From Candidatus Poribacteria bacterium (GTDB lineage Bacteria; Poribacteria; WGA-4E; WGA-3G): a stretch of DNA of 45,458 nucleotides. The translations under genes were made by a program, and so were the position numbers. How positions within the stretch are numbered: the first letter of the stretch is position 1; the number at the start of each line of letters is the position of its first letter. Where the stretch lies: contig JAJDXV010000103.1 in assembly GCA_022823085.1 (NCBI GenBank), positions 1 to 45,458 on the forward strand. The letters run 5' to 3'. Below are positions 1-8,736 of this stretch, one piece after another. The notes below the pieces were generated by a model. That model was not told the DNA's origin, made no database searches, and saw only the letters and a list, made by a program, of their open reading frames with translations.

Positions 1-102
1 CGCATTGAGCATTTTATCGAACAGGTGTATCATCTCAAACGCCCACATGCGGCGTTAGGGTATTTGACACCTATGGAATTCGAGCAGCAAAACTTGGCTT
101 AA
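1..102 (+). CDS. IS3-family transposase (orfB), C-terminal end only
   Basis: The window opens inside this gene. Frame 1 reads through to a TAA at 100-102 and gives 33 residues, including HLKRPHAALGYLTPMEFE. That is the typical end of the DDE integrase core of IS3/IS150-type transposases (the HAALGYLTP motif near the C-terminus). The catalytic residues lie outside the window. The next ORF begins 2 bases after the stop, so the right end of the IS probably lies inside the first bases of that ORF. The IS may therefore have removed the original 5' end of the nuclease gene that follows. Confidence 0.85.
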   Translation, partial: RIEHFIEQVYHLKRPHAALGYLTPMEFEQQNLA

Positions 103-104
103 CT

Positions 105-1262
105 TTGCCAAATTATGGTCTAAATAAACGTTGGCACTTCATATCGCGACAAAACTTCTTAATCTTTTGTCCCCCAAATCAAGACAGTCTATTTACAGAG
201 GACGAGATACTTGAACTTACGACTCCAATTTTAAACCAAGTAATTCCTCATAATCTTTCAAATGTACAAAAATCGCAGTGGGTCAAGTTCCAAATTATTG
301 AACTTCTAGGATATCAAAGACCTTCCGGGCTAAGAACAAAACAAGCGAGGCAGTCTAAACCCAAGTTTATACATCAGTTGCTTGATATTTTTGTTCAATC
401 AAGCCGCAATCTACAAGTTTGGAACTATGTACCCTATTCCAACACCGTTATATCTGGCGAATGGAACATAGAAAGCGAGTCCCCTTACCGTTACAAAGAC
501 TGTCGCTATCTTCTTGTGCTTCACAACCCAGAAGGGCTTATCTTGAAAACCGCCATTGTGAGTGGAAACAAACTTGCCGAATGGGACACCACTGGAACTC
601 AGACAATTAAATGGCAAGCTAGTGCTAGACGCAGTTATCGGAATGAAATATCTTCCCAAATTATCGTTAGCCCAGTTGAGACACTTGAAAATAAAATAGG
701 TGCCTACATGCAACAACCCATAGAGAAAAAATCAAGATTTATCATCCAAGAGTCCCAAGATCTACAATCTCCTTTGATTAAACAACCACCAACCCCTGCA
801 TTCTTTTTAACTCATAATGAAATTGCACAAGCCCTCAGAACTCTAATAGGAACAGAGTTTGCCAATCTGGGAACAGGACAAGAAAGAAGTATGGGGCAAA
901 CGCTTGAGAAAGAAATTATAAAAGCTCTTGGGTATCAGTCTTACCAACAAACCGATACCGGGGATTACCCTGATTTACTTCACCAATTGATTGAAGTTAA
1001 ATTCCAGTTCCGAGACACAATAGATCTCGGTAAATATCTACCAACCGATCCACTATCAATAAAAGCACCATGGAATGAATGGGAGATTAGTCCCCGAGAA
1101 ATTCGGTACATTGTTGCCCTTATTGAACAAAGCATATACGACAACTTTATTGTCGACTCTATTGTTATCACCTCTGGAGAAAAATTTAATGAGTATTTCT
1201 CAATTTCCGAAGGAACCAACACCAAGGTTCAAATCTCCCTGCCATTGTCAATTATGCCTTAA
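105..1262 (+). CDS. Probable type II restriction endonuclease, PD-(D/E)XK fold, N-terminus possibly truncated
   Basis: No family name is recognised, but residues 286-300 read GDYPD-LLHQLI-EVKFQ, which fits a PD-(D/E)XK nuclease core (D290, E297, K299). It is followed by a segment typical of restriction enzymes (EIRYIVALIEQ). The ORF is open from a TTG at 105, with no ATG or ribosome binding site nearby, and sits 2 bases after the IS3 transposase stop, so its true start may have been lost. Its 3' end overlaps the convergent methyltransferase gene by 15 bases. A nuclease and an N6-adenine methyltransferase tail to tail is a common restriction-modification layout. DNA cleavage at the partner's recognition site is inferred from this context. 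It may now be a non-functional remnant if the missing start matters. Confidence 0.6.
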   Translation: MPNYGLNKRWHFISRQNFLIFCPPNQDSLFTEDEILELTTPILNQVIPHNLSNVQKSQWVKFQIIELLGYQRPSGLRTKQARQSKPKFIHQLLDIFVQSSRNLQVWNYVPYSNTVISGEWNIESESPYRYKDCRYLLVLHNPEGLILKTAIVSGNKLAEWDTTGTQTIKWQASARRSYRNEISSQIIVSPVETLENKIGAYMQQPIEKKSRFIIQESQDLQSPLIKQPPTPAFFLTHNEIAQALRTLIGTEFANLGTGQERSMGQTLEKEIIKALGYQSYQQTDTGDYPDLLHQLIEVKFQFRDTIDLGKYLPTDPLSIKAPWNEWEISPREIRYIVALIEQSIYDNFIVDSIVITSGEKFNEYFSISEGTNTKVQISLPLSIMP

Positions 1263-3779
1263 TTTTTTTTCAACAACGGACCGGAGAGAATCATTAAATT
1301 GATAGAGGTAATATACTAAATCATTGAGACGAGTTTCTAATTTAGGCAATTCCTCTTCACTCGAAGACAAAATCTTTTCAACCTGAACAACAATTTCGTT
1401 CTGCAACGCAAAGCGAAAAATTGATGTTGGGCAAGTTCCACTGGGAATAGGGACCGGAATAAGGCCACAAGCTAGAATGCCATTATGAATTCTTAAATTA
1501 CATACATCAGAAATTAGATGTTTTACCCCGTGCCAAATTGCTTCAAGCTTCGACTCACCCAGATGGCAATCAATGATCGGATAATTTTGGAGATAACTTT
1601 TCCAGTAACGATACCGCCTCGCATAGATAAAGGTACTTGCTTTCACCTTATGATAGAAATCTAATAATTCAGAATTTAAAAGTCCAAGTAAGTAATAACT
1701 CTCTTGTCTTGTCTGATTTTTTGGAATAACCGCAAAACATGAGGCACCGGACATATAACCTCGTGTATCTAGAGCAAATGTATTGCAAGTTTTAATATCA
1801 GGTGTCACAATTTTAAAAGGTCTTTGAAAAATCTCAGGTTTCTGATGAACCCATATCTCATACCACTTTCTACCTGCCTCTATAAGATATCGCCTTTTAG
1901 AAAGCTTCTCATAATGTGATTTTAAGTAGGTGCCAACACAAGGATAATCATCAAGATTAGCTGCGACAACTCGGTCATTCTCCACCGAGTGAGGATAGAG
2001 AACATAGGTATCGGATTTCTCCTTAGTGCCAGTCCATTGTACCTTCCATCTTTCAATGTTACTTGCCTGAATAAAAGGGTAAATCAAGGTTTTCTCAAGT
2101 TTGTAATTTTCAATGAAGGCATCCGTCATCGGGTGAATGAATACGCTATCAGCAGTTGTTTTCAAGCCTGATGTTATTTCGGTGATTTTTCCTAATGGAA
2201 CAGGGTGATTCGCTTCAATCCTAGCAATGACTTTCTGTTCTGCAGGAGACAAGAAATGCCAGGAATCACCGTCTTCTGTGGGTTGAATAGATTGAATTAT
2301 CCGCAGCTCAAAACTCACCTGACGTCCAGGCTTTGCTGGAACGTTTATCCGCTCCTGATAGAAATTTTTGGAAGTGTAAGTGCGGAAATAAGCAAAGACT
2401 TCTTCAACATCTTGATAGCTTTTATTATAGTTAATTTCGCGTAGTAACCCAAAAGGAAATGTTTTATTCTCTCTTTTACAATTCTCAAGAACAAGGACAC
2501 AAGGCAGTACCGCTGCCCCGAAAACTTTTGTGTCAGAAAGATCGAAAAGATGATTTACAGTGGATCTTTTAGAAATCACTTTCCTGATGCCTTTCCCTGC
2601 ATTCGTTGTCATGAATTTATTAGAAGTAATATAGCCCAGCTTTCCATTCGGTTTTAGCAGCTGAAGACCTCGTTCTATAAAAAGAGAATATAGATCAAAC
2701 CTTCCCACTGCCGAGTCAAAAGATTTCAGATAATATTGCTTGGATCCATTCGCATTTAATCTTTGAATTCTGACATACGGCGGATTACCAACGACACAAT
2801 CATAGGATTCATCTCTGATTTCCTCATGTCCATCAATGAGCGAATCAGCTTGAAAGATTGGAAGATGTTTGATTAGTGGTAACCGCCCCTGCTCCAGTTT
2901 TGCCCGAGCCAAATATGGAATTAAGGCAGCGAGATATCCTAATCGAGATAAGGCACAAGCAAAAGGATTTATATCTACACCAACAATTCTATTATATTCC
3001 ACTAAGTCTGATATTCCATCACTGACCCATTTGTGATGAATCAAAAAATTCTGAAAATAACGTTCCAAAGCAGATATGAGAAATGCCCCCGATCCACACG
3101 CGGGATCAATAAGCTTCTGAAGGAACAAGGGGTTTTTCACATTGAAGTTTTGCTCGGGGTTGTACCCAACCCAATCTAGAATGTATTCCACGATTCGTCG
3201 ATCTGTGTAAAATTCTCCTAATGATTTCCTTAGCTCGGGCGGGAAATAGGTCATATAAAGATCGGAAACTGAAGCCCCATTAAGGTTTTTAATCTCAAAA
3301 AATAGAAGCGGCGTTTTAACTAAATTCCAAATATCGGACGCGAGACAAGAATCCTCTTTCCACCACCAAGAATACAAACCTCCATCAAGTGAACATTTAG
3401 GGAAAATATTTGCCAAACGATGGAATTCTGTCCTGACTTTTTGCCCCGGAATATGCTGCTGCTCAAACAAGGGGGTTTCAATCAATCCCATATCAACTGC
3501 ATATTTTAACAACACTCCTTGAGTCCACGCGAAAAGACTTGTCTCCACACAAAAAATCAATTGGTACGGTTCTATCTCCTTATACTTTTTCCATTGGCTT
3601 GGAAGTTCTACTGGTTGATTGTCAAACCGGGTTTCAAAATTTCGATACCTCTCCAACTGAAATCCTTGAATAAGATAAAACACCAATCGGTCAAATACCT
3701 CTTTGCTTATCAAAGATAAGCTACAATTTTGATCAATACAGGTATCTTCCAACCTTCCATCCATTTTTCCTGGGGTCAT
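1248..3779 (-). CDS. N6-adenine DNA methyltransferase, Eco57I/TaqI-like, with C-terminal specificity region
   Basis: An 843-residue protein with the motifs of a gamma-type N6-adenine methyltransferase. GEFYT (188-192) leads into the SAM-binding motif I DPACGSGAFL (225-234), then an acidic motif II near GVDINPF (267-273) and the catalytic motif IV NPPY (332-335). The remaining 500 residues resemble the TaqI-like target recognition region of Eco57I-type enzymes (GLKTTADSVF and a later IYARRYRYWKSYLQNYPI segment). The N-terminal 180 residues lack a recognisable nuclease motif, so cleavage is probably left to the convergent PD-(D/E)XK protein. The start is the ATG at 3779, next to a long AT-rich spacer. 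It should methylate adenine in a specific site to protect the host DNA. Confidence 0.85.
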   Translation of the reverse strand: MTPGKMDGRLEDTCIDQNCSLSLISKEVFDRLVFYLIQGFQLERYRNFETRFDNQPVELPSQWKKYKEIEPYQLIFCVETSLFAWTQGVLLKYAVDMGLIETPLFEQQHIPGQKVRTEFHRLANIFPKCSLDGGLYSWWWKEDSCLASDIWNLVKTPLLFFEIKNLNGASVSDLYMTYFPPELRKSLGEFYTDRRIVEYILDWVGYNPEQNFNVKNPLFLQKLIDPACGSGAFLISALERYFQNFLIHHKWVSDGISDLVEYNRIVGVDINPFACALSRLGYLAALIPYLARAKLEQGRLPLIKHLPIFQADSLIDGHEEIRDESYDCVVGNPPYVRIQRLNANGSKQYYLKSFDSAVGRFDLYSLFIERGLQLLKPNGKLGYITSNKFMTTNAGKGIRKVISKRSTVNHLFDLSDTKVFGAAVLPCVLVLENCKRENKTFPFGLLREINYNKSYQDVEEVFAYFRTYTSKNFYQERINVPAKPGRQVSFELRIIQSIQPTEDGDSWHFLSPAEQKVIARIEANHPVPLGKITEITSGLKTTADSVFIHPMTDAFIENYKLEKTLIYPFIQASNIERWKVQWTGTKEKSDTYVLYPHSVENDRVVAANLDDYPCVGTYLKSHYEKLSKRRYLIEAGRKWYEIWVHQKPEIFQRPFKIVTPDIKTCNTFALDTRGYMSGASCFAVIPKNQTRQESYYLLGLLNSELLDFYHKVKASTFIYARRYRYWKSYLQNYPIIDCHLGESKLEAIWHGVKHLISDVCNLRIHNGILACGLIPVPIPSGTCPTSIFRFALQNEIVVQVEKILSSSEEELPKLETRLNDLVYYLYQFNDSLRSVVEKKLRHN

Positions 3780-4057
3780 TTAATATTCCTCTTATTAAAG
3801 TGTTGAAGGACAGTTTATTTTAAAGTTTAACAAATCAAAAATTCTGTCATCTTATAGGTTGACCTCATCAGTTAGGAAAGGGCACTCCGCGCCAAGAATT
3901 GAGAAATTCTTCGTCATACGACAATAATTTGATACCACACTCTATGGCAGAAGTCAATTCCTATTTTCGACTAGTGACGAAATAAGAAATATTGAGACGA
4001 AATAACCAATTTTGACTTCGCAGGCCCCTAAACCAATCACTTTGTTCCCCAAAACCC

Positions 4058-4086
4058 TTGACATTTCATAGGGACTTTTATATATT
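4058..4086 (+). promoter_or_regulatory. Sigma70-type promoter for the sugar isomerase operon
   Basis: TTGACA at 4058-4063, a spacer of exactly 17 bases, then TATATT at 4081-4086 (with an overlapping TATTAT). Transcription would start near 4093 and give a leader of about 120 bases. Confidence 0.75.
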
Positions 4087-4180
4087 ATACCCAAAGTTGA
4101 TAAAGATTTGGTAATTTATTTTTTGTCTATTCAAAACGGAGTGGTGTATTTAGCAACAACACCAACACCGCTTATATGCT

Positions 4181-4193
4181 TAGAACTTACACA
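4181..4193. repeat. Solitary MITE end in an mRNA leader
   Basis: TAGAACTTACACA is identical to the left terminal repeat of the MITE at 38107-38241. No matching opposite end was found nearby. It lies between the promoter and the start codon, 20 bases upstream of the ATG at 4214. Confidence 0.5.
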
Positions 4194-4213
4194 AATAGAA
4201 AAGCGGAGGAACA

Positions 4214-5269
4214 ATGCCGAGAATCAAAGGTCCAGCTATCTTCCTCGCCCAATTCATGCGAGACGAGGCACCCTATAACACTATGGAAAACATCGGACGA
4301 TGGGTCGCGAGCTTAGGGTATAAAGGCGTTCAACTTCCCGGTTGGGACGAGCGTGTACTTGATCTTGGAAAAGCCGCTACATCCAAAACCTATTGCGATG
4401 AATTTAAAGGGACGCTTAACGAGATGGAGCTTGAAGCAACAGAGGTGGCAGGCTACCTCGCTGGGCAAGTCTTGGCTGTGCATCCTGCTTATGAAGTTAT
4501 GTTTGAGGCGTTCCATCCACCCGGTTTGCGTGGAGATGAAAGGACTGCATGGGCAACAGATGAATTGACGAAATGTATCCACGCTTCAGTGAACATGGGA
4601 CTTGATGTTATTCCGGTACTCTCAGGTGGTTTTGCGTGGCACACTGTTTATCCGTGGCCCCAACGTCCCGACGGCATTATTGAAGAGGCGTTCAAGGAAC
4701 TCGCGGCACGCTGGTCTCCACTGTTGGATCTGGCACACGATAACGGTCAGGTCTTCGCCTACGAACTCCACCCCGGTTCGGATATTTACGACGGTGCGAC
4801 CTACGAGATGTTCTTGGATTACACGAACGACCATCCCGCGGCTTGTCTCAACTACGATCCGAGCCATTTTCTGCTTCAACAACTCGATTATATCGACTTT
4901 ATCCGACTTTACGGGGAACGTATCAAGGGATTTCACGTTAAAGACGCTGAATTCCGCCCGACAGGTCGGGTTGGGGTTTACGGTGGCTATCAATCTTGGT
5001 CTGGACGTGCGGCGAGATTCCGATCACTCGGCGATGGACAAGTGGATTTCACACAGGTGTTTACACTGCTCACCGAAGCAGGTTATGACAGTTGGGCAGT
5101 CCTGGAATGGGAATGCTGCGTCAAAAGTCCAGAGCAGGGCGCGGCAGACGGGGCACCATTTATCGCCAAACACATCATCGAAACAACCGAGGTCGCCTTC
5201 GACGACTTCGCAGGCGGTGAGACAGACACTGCGCGAAACCGAGATATTCTCGGTTTAATTTCAAGATAA
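4214..5269 (+). CDS. Sugar phosphate isomerase/epimerase, xylose-isomerase-like TIM barrel
   Basis: A 351-residue cytoplasmic protein of the AP_endonuc_2 / xylose isomerase-like TIM-barrel family. The metal-binding positions expected in this family are present: E184 in YELHPG, D215 with H218 in NYDPSHF, H241 with D244 in HVKDAE, and E298 or E300 in VLEWE. The opening (LAQFMRDEAPYNTMENIGRWVA, residues 11-32) is typical of the group in which one member per locus works beside a Gfo/Idh/MocA oxidoreductase. Here such a gene follows 49 bases downstream on the same strand, so both probably act on a sugar or inositol derivative. The exact substrate cannot be read. The start is supported by GCGGAGGA about 5 bases upstream and a consensus promoter at 4058. 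Confidence 0.85.
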   Translation: MPRIKGPAIFLAQFMRDEAPYNTMENIGRWVASLGYKGVQLPGWDERVLDLGKAATSKTYCDEFKGTLNEMELEATEVAGYLAGQVLAVHPAYEVMFEAFHPPGLRGDERTAWATDELTKCIHASVNMGLDVIPVLSGGFAWHTVYPWPQRPDGIIEEAFKELAARWSPLLDLAHDNGQVFAYELHPGSDIYDGATYEMFLDYTNDHPAACLNYDPSHFLLQQLDYIDFIRLYGERIKGFHVKDAEFRPTGRVGVYGGYQSWSGRAARFRSLGDGQVDFTQVFTLLTEAGYDSWAVLEWECCVKSPEQGAADGAPFIAKHIIETTEVAFDDFAGGETDTARNRDILGLISR

Positions 5270-5318
5270 CTTCCTCGGTTTCTGCTTAATGTGAGTAACT
5301 ATTCAAAAGGAGATAGCC

Positions 5319-6353
5319 ATGCAAGCATCTAACACTGAACCTTTCCGCATCGGGTTTCTCAACGTTGCGTCGTATTCCCACATGCCGTTGTGGGCACCGC
5401 ACATTAATCCACGTGCCGGTGAGAAAGACACCCCATTTACAGGTATGCGGATTACGCACTGCTGGGATATTGAATATGAAAAGGCACAAGAAATCGCCGC
5501 GACTTACGGTTGCACAGCCGTCAAGAATTTCGACGATATGTTGGGAAAGGTAGACGGAATCATCTCCGGCGGCTATTACAACCACCCGTGGAACCACATT
5601 CTGCACGAACCGTATCTCGAAGCCGGATTGCCGAACCTGATTAACCGTCCGTTCGCGAATTCACTGGCAAAAGCGCAGCAGATGCTCGACCTCGCCCAAA
5701 AGCACGGGGCAACGATCCTTGCGCCATCGAGCCATGAACATAACGACGCTATCGCACGCGCCAACGCATGGGCAAACGATAAACAGATTGTCTGTTATAC
5801 AGCGACGAACTCGTTTGACGACTATCCGACCCACGGGATTCACGGGGTCTATATGGTCTGTAAAGCGATCGCGGAAGCAGGAAATCCTGTTGTGTCCGTT
5901 GCGTACCGGGCGGACAGTTGGCACAGTCCACCGGGCGTCATTACACTTGAGCATGTTGACAGCGATGGACGACAATTTTACGGCACACTCCATCAGGTGA
6001 GCGGTTCTTGGGGAACAGTACAAATCCACACGCAACAGGCTTACGGCGGCGAGAACTTTAGGATTCATACCGGCACCGGCTACCCGTTTGACAAAACGGA
6101 AATCTGGCTGCCGACGATTTGGGCGTTTCAGAACATGGCACTGCATAACGAGATGCCACAGACTTTCGAGCAGCTCCTACACAAGACAAACGTTTTCCTT
6201 GCAGGTTGGAAATCAATTCTGGAGAACGATGGGAAACCTGTCCGATTAACAGATGTTGCCGAAGAATGGACGGCACCAGCTGAATTACCCAACCATCCAG
6301 ACCACGATACTGTCTCCTTATTCGAGAAAAAGTTTGGGGACGCATCGGTATAG
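5319..6353 (+). CDS. Gfo/Idh/MocA-family oxidoreductase, atypical active site
   Basis: A 344-residue protein with the Gfo/Idh/MocA layout: an N-terminal Rossmann half (first strand FRIGFLNVAS, residues 9-18) and a C-terminal half with the DNGxxFxxxL-like strand SDGRQFYGTLHQ. Two key signatures are altered. The usual GxGxxG is missing from the first loop, and the EKP motif carrying the catalytic lysine reads NRP (109-111). It may therefore bind NAD(P) poorly or do other chemistry on the same class of substrate. It follows the sugar isomerase gene and has its own AAAGGAGA ribosome binding site 7 bases before the ATG. A strong hairpin lies downstream at 6454-6484. Confidence 0.75.
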   Translation: MQASNTEPFRIGFLNVASYSHMPLWAPHINPRAGEKDTPFTGMRITHCWDIEYEKAQEIAATYGCTAVKNFDDMLGKVDGIISGGYYNHPWNHILHEPYLEAGLPNLINRPFANSLAKAQQMLDLAQKHGATILAPSSHEHNDAIARANAWANDKQIVCYTATNSFDDYPTHGIHGVYMVCKAIAEAGNPVVSVAYRADSWHSPPGVITLEHVDSDGRQFYGTLHQVSGSWGTVQIHTQQAYGGENFRIHTGTGYPFDKTEIWLPTIWAFQNMALHNEMPQTFEQLLHKTNVFLAGWKSILENDGKPVRLTDVAEEWTAPAELPNHPDHDTVSLFEKKFGDASV

Positions 6354-6453
6354 AACTGTAGATTCCGGTGAAGTGAGCCTTTGGAGAACTGTTTTTTCAG
6401 AAGAATCGTGTTATGTCCGTGCGCTTGTCCTGTAAACTTTGGCGATAGCCGTC

Positions 6454-6484
6454 ATATCGTGGTGCGGTTGATGCACCACGATAT
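6454..6484. terminator. Hairpin between convergent genes
   Basis: A perfect 12-bp stem (ATATCGTGGTGC / GCACCACGATAT) with a 7-base loop lies between the convergent oxidoreductase and LamG genes. No long T-run follows on either strand, so it may be a bidirectional or weak terminator. Confidence 0.6.
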
Positions 6485-6505
6485 CCGATTAATAACCGTT
6501 AAAAT

Positions 6506-7270
6506 CTAACGCTGCGCTTTCACACTCCCCCAAGTGGTCGCAAGTTTATCTGCTGGATCCACAGGGAAAGCAGTTGGGTCTTCCATGCTCCGTGCAATAT
6601 CGTCTTCCGACAACGCGCGATCCCAGACCATAACTTCGTCGATAATACCGTTGAACCTCTGACCCGTATTCCCCCACGACCCGACGATCGTATCGCCTGC
6701 GGTTCCGAGGTACGCAATTCCAGCCTTACCAGCGTCCTCAGCAACAGACTTTCCATCAATATAAATCTGTCGGGATTTACCGTCTACATCCAACCAGAAC
6801 GTAATATGTGCCCATTTGTCGGCTTTAACCGCAGCAGGTGCGTCAAGGTCGTTGGAATAAAAACCCATGCGGACGGTGCCGTTGTTGTAGATACGGTAAT
6901 GCAGACTTGTATTTTGTGCGTTGACCTGTGTCTGTGTGAAAACACACTGCTGGTCACCTCCGCTTAACGCTGGCTTGACCCACATTGTCACCGTAAAACT
7001 CTTTTCGTTGAGTTCGATATACGGAGATTTGACCTCGCCGGCTGCGGTAAATTCCATAGCTTTTCCGAATTTGCCATCAACCCAATCGGCATCACCGTTG
7101 AGTTCTCCATCGTTTCCATGTGGGGAAAGGTCTTCTGCCGCATCCCCTTTGCCTTCATTAAAAGAAAGATAGAGCAGTAATTCCTTATCTTTTATATCTA
7201 ACGCTGTGGCACTGAAAGGCATTAGCACCAATCCAGCGAGGATACAAAGAGACAATAATATTCGATACAT
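6506..7270 (-). CDS. Secreted LamG-domain protein with C-terminal TWG motif
   Basis: A 254-residue exported protein. Residues 1-23 are a signal peptide (MYRILLSLCILAGLVLMPFS followed by ATA). Residues 30-225 form a concanavalin A-like LamG jelly roll: LYLSFNEG near the start, MWVKP in the middle, and IDEVMVWDRALSEDDI at the end, which is the usual closing motif. Such domains bind sugars or proteins outside the cytoplasm. The last 18 residues, VDPADKLATTWGSVKAQR, match the tails of the proteins at 7764 and 10174. The substrate is unknown. It is divergently placed from the second LamG gene, and a TTGACA box lies 93 bases upstream. Confidence 0.85.
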   Translation of the reverse strand: MYRILLSLCILAGLVLMPFSATALDIKDKELLLYLSFNEGKGDAAEDLSPHGNDGELNGDADWVDGKFGKAMEFTAAGEVKSPYIELNEKSFTVTMWVKPALSGGDQQCVFTQTQVNAQNTSLHYRIYNNGTVRMGFYSNDLDAPAAVKADKWAHITFWLDVDGKSRQIYIDGKSVAEDAGKAGIAYLGTAGDTIVGSWGNTGQRFNGIIDEVMVWDRALSEDDIARSMEDPTAFPVDPADKLATTWGSVKAQR

Positions 7271-7339
7271 TTTTACAGATTCCCTCCATGAGGTAGGCGT
7301 AAGTAAAGTGAAGTTTCTTAACCAAGTTCATACCGTTTC

Positions 7340-7368
7340 AGACTAACACAAAAATTCGGAAATGTCAA
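7340..7368 (-). promoter_or_regulatory. Possible promoter of the LamG gene at 6506-7270
   Basis: On the minus strand TTGACA (7368-7363) is followed after 17 bases by TAGTCT (7345-7340), preceded by TGT as in an extended -10. The -10 match is weak; the -35 is perfect. Confidence 0.45.
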
Positions 7369-7439
7369 GAGTTTTTTATGACTACACCAGAGTCATTTAG
7401 TTTTACACATTCACTTTATATCTGGATATAGTCTCCTCT

Positions 7440-7462
7440 GTAGGAGCGAGCTGCGCTCGCGA
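7440..7462 (+). repeat. GTAGG hairpin repeat, copy A
   Basis: GTAGGA is followed by the arms GCGAGC and GCTCGC around a TGC loop, then GATC. The copy at 22903-22925 on the other strand is the same at 21 of 23 positions and keeps the pairing with one G-T wobble. Confidence 0.7.
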
Positions 7463-7763
7463 TCTTTCATAAGAAAACGTCAACTTATGTAAACCAAAAT
7501 CAAAATCAAAACCGAAAACTAAATCGTCCTGATGACTACACCAGCAAGTACGCCCCATTGCGTGCAGTTAAGTCGAAAAAAATGCCCTATTTTGTGCAGC
7601 ACCTTCGCCGCGTTTTGTAGAAAACTCCGCTATACAGTATTGTTCAGATTGGCACGAAACTTGCTGAATTTAAACAATGTGAATTCAACGCCAGTGTGTA
7701 GATCGGTTTGCTTTCACCATAAAAGTTGATGATGCTAATACACTTTCAAAAGGAGCAATCAGA

Positions 7764-8645
7764 ATGAAACGCGGCATCTACTTTATGACCTTCGCGATAA
7801 TAATCGGTGTTTTCTCACTACGGACAGCACCAGCATCTATTGTCACAGATGGGCTTGTCAGCTATTGGACCTTTGATAGAGGATACATTACGAATAAAAC
7901 AGTAAAAGATGTATGGGGTGACAACAACGGCACAATCATCGGAAATCCTAAAGTTGTCCCCGGTCAGGTAGGCGAAGCACTTGAATTTGACGGTATTGAC
8001 GATTTTGTTAACCTAACCACGCTTGGGGATTTTGGCGGACAGATGGGGACATCTTCGTTTGAAGCATGGATCAAAACCAGGAATAAGAAGGATTGGATGA
8101 CGTTAATTAATACGCACGGCGCGAAATGTCCTTCTTGGGGCATAGAACTCAATGGCATCAATAGAAAAAACAAACTTGAGATTTATGAGGGAAGACTTTA
8201 TTACCACCTTGACCTTGACTACCCTGACTTTAGAGACCTAAAAGGATGCAGCGGTGGTGGGGCAAGTATTACGGGTGCCTTTGATGGCGAGTGGCACCAC
8301 ATTGTTTTTACAATTGAGTATAAAATAAATGAAGACGGCATGAGCGGAAATGGTAAAACAATTAGCTATATAGACGGTGTATCCGATTCTACAAGCGGCC
8401 ATACATTTGGGGGGAACAGTAGAAGAGGGTTTTCGCCATTTACAGCACCTGTAACCCTTGGTGCAAGAAAGTTTCCTGGAAAATCAACAGGGCACTTCAT
8501 GGGTATGATTGATGAAGTCCGCTTTTACAATCGTCCGCTCACAGCAGATGAAGTGATCCAGAATTTTGAAGCAACCGAACCTTATAACGTCGCGCCTAAA
8601 GGGAAATTGCCAACCGTCTGGGCAACATTGAAGACAAAATCGTAG
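7764..8645 (+). CDS. Secreted LamG-domain protein with C-terminal W-motif
   Basis: A 293-residue exported protein. Residues 1-24 are a signal peptide, then a LamG / concanavalin A-like fold runs to about 270: LVSYWTFDRG at the start, GEALEFDGIDDFVNL, FEAWIKT, GEWHHIVFTI, and the closing IDEVRFYNRPLTADEVIQN. The tail VAPKGKLPTVWATLKTKS aligns without gaps to the tails of the proteins at 6506 and 10174, with Trp replacing the TWG context by VWA. It is divergent from the other LamG gene and is probably a paralogue by domain, not by close sequence. The start is set by AAAGGAGCAA ahead of the ATG. Function beyond carbohydrate or surface binding is unknown. Confidence 0.85.
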   Translation: MKRGIYFMTFAIIIGVFSLRTAPASIVTDGLVSYWTFDRGYITNKTVKDVWGDNNGTIIGNPKVVPGQVGEALEFDGIDDFVNLTTLGDFGGQMGTSSFEAWIKTRNKKDWMTLINTHGAKCPSWGIELNGINRKNKLEIYEGRLYYHLDLDYPDFRDLKGCSGGGASITGAFDGEWHHIVFTIEYKINEDGMSGNGKTISYIDGVSDSTSGHTFGGNSRRGFSPFTAPVTLGARKFPGKSTGHFMGMIDEVRFYNRPLTADEVIQNFEATEPYNVAPKGKLPTVWATLKTKS

Positions 8646-8736
8646 CGTTATCCGTATTCAGATTGTGGCAATAGCAAGTTTCGGTGGGAAATATGTAAAG
8701 CATCTCCGTCCAATTACTAAATAACACCCTCCGGTA

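Larger units (their letters stand above)
3780..4213. other. Intergenic region between R-M locus and sugar genes
   Basis: 434 bases without a supported gene. The methyltransferase side is AT-rich, with no clear promoter that I can defend. The right half holds a strong plus-strand promoter (4058-4086), a solitary copy of the MITE terminal sequence (4181-4193) and the ribosome binding site GCGGAGGA of the next gene. Confidence 0.7.
7271..7763. other. Divergent intergenic region with repeats
   Basis: 493 bases between two divergent LamG genes. They contain the minus-strand promoter, a 13-bp direct repeat (ATGACTACACCAG at 7378-7390 and 7532-7544) and a GTAGG hairpin at 7440-7462. I see no credible gene; the small open frames here lack ribosome binding sites. 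Confidence 0.7.

Noticed and set aside
4602..5258. Long open frame of 218 codons overlapping the sugar isomerase
   Set aside because: Shadow frame; Arg/Thr/Ser-rich nonsense without motifs, while the other frame has full family motifs.
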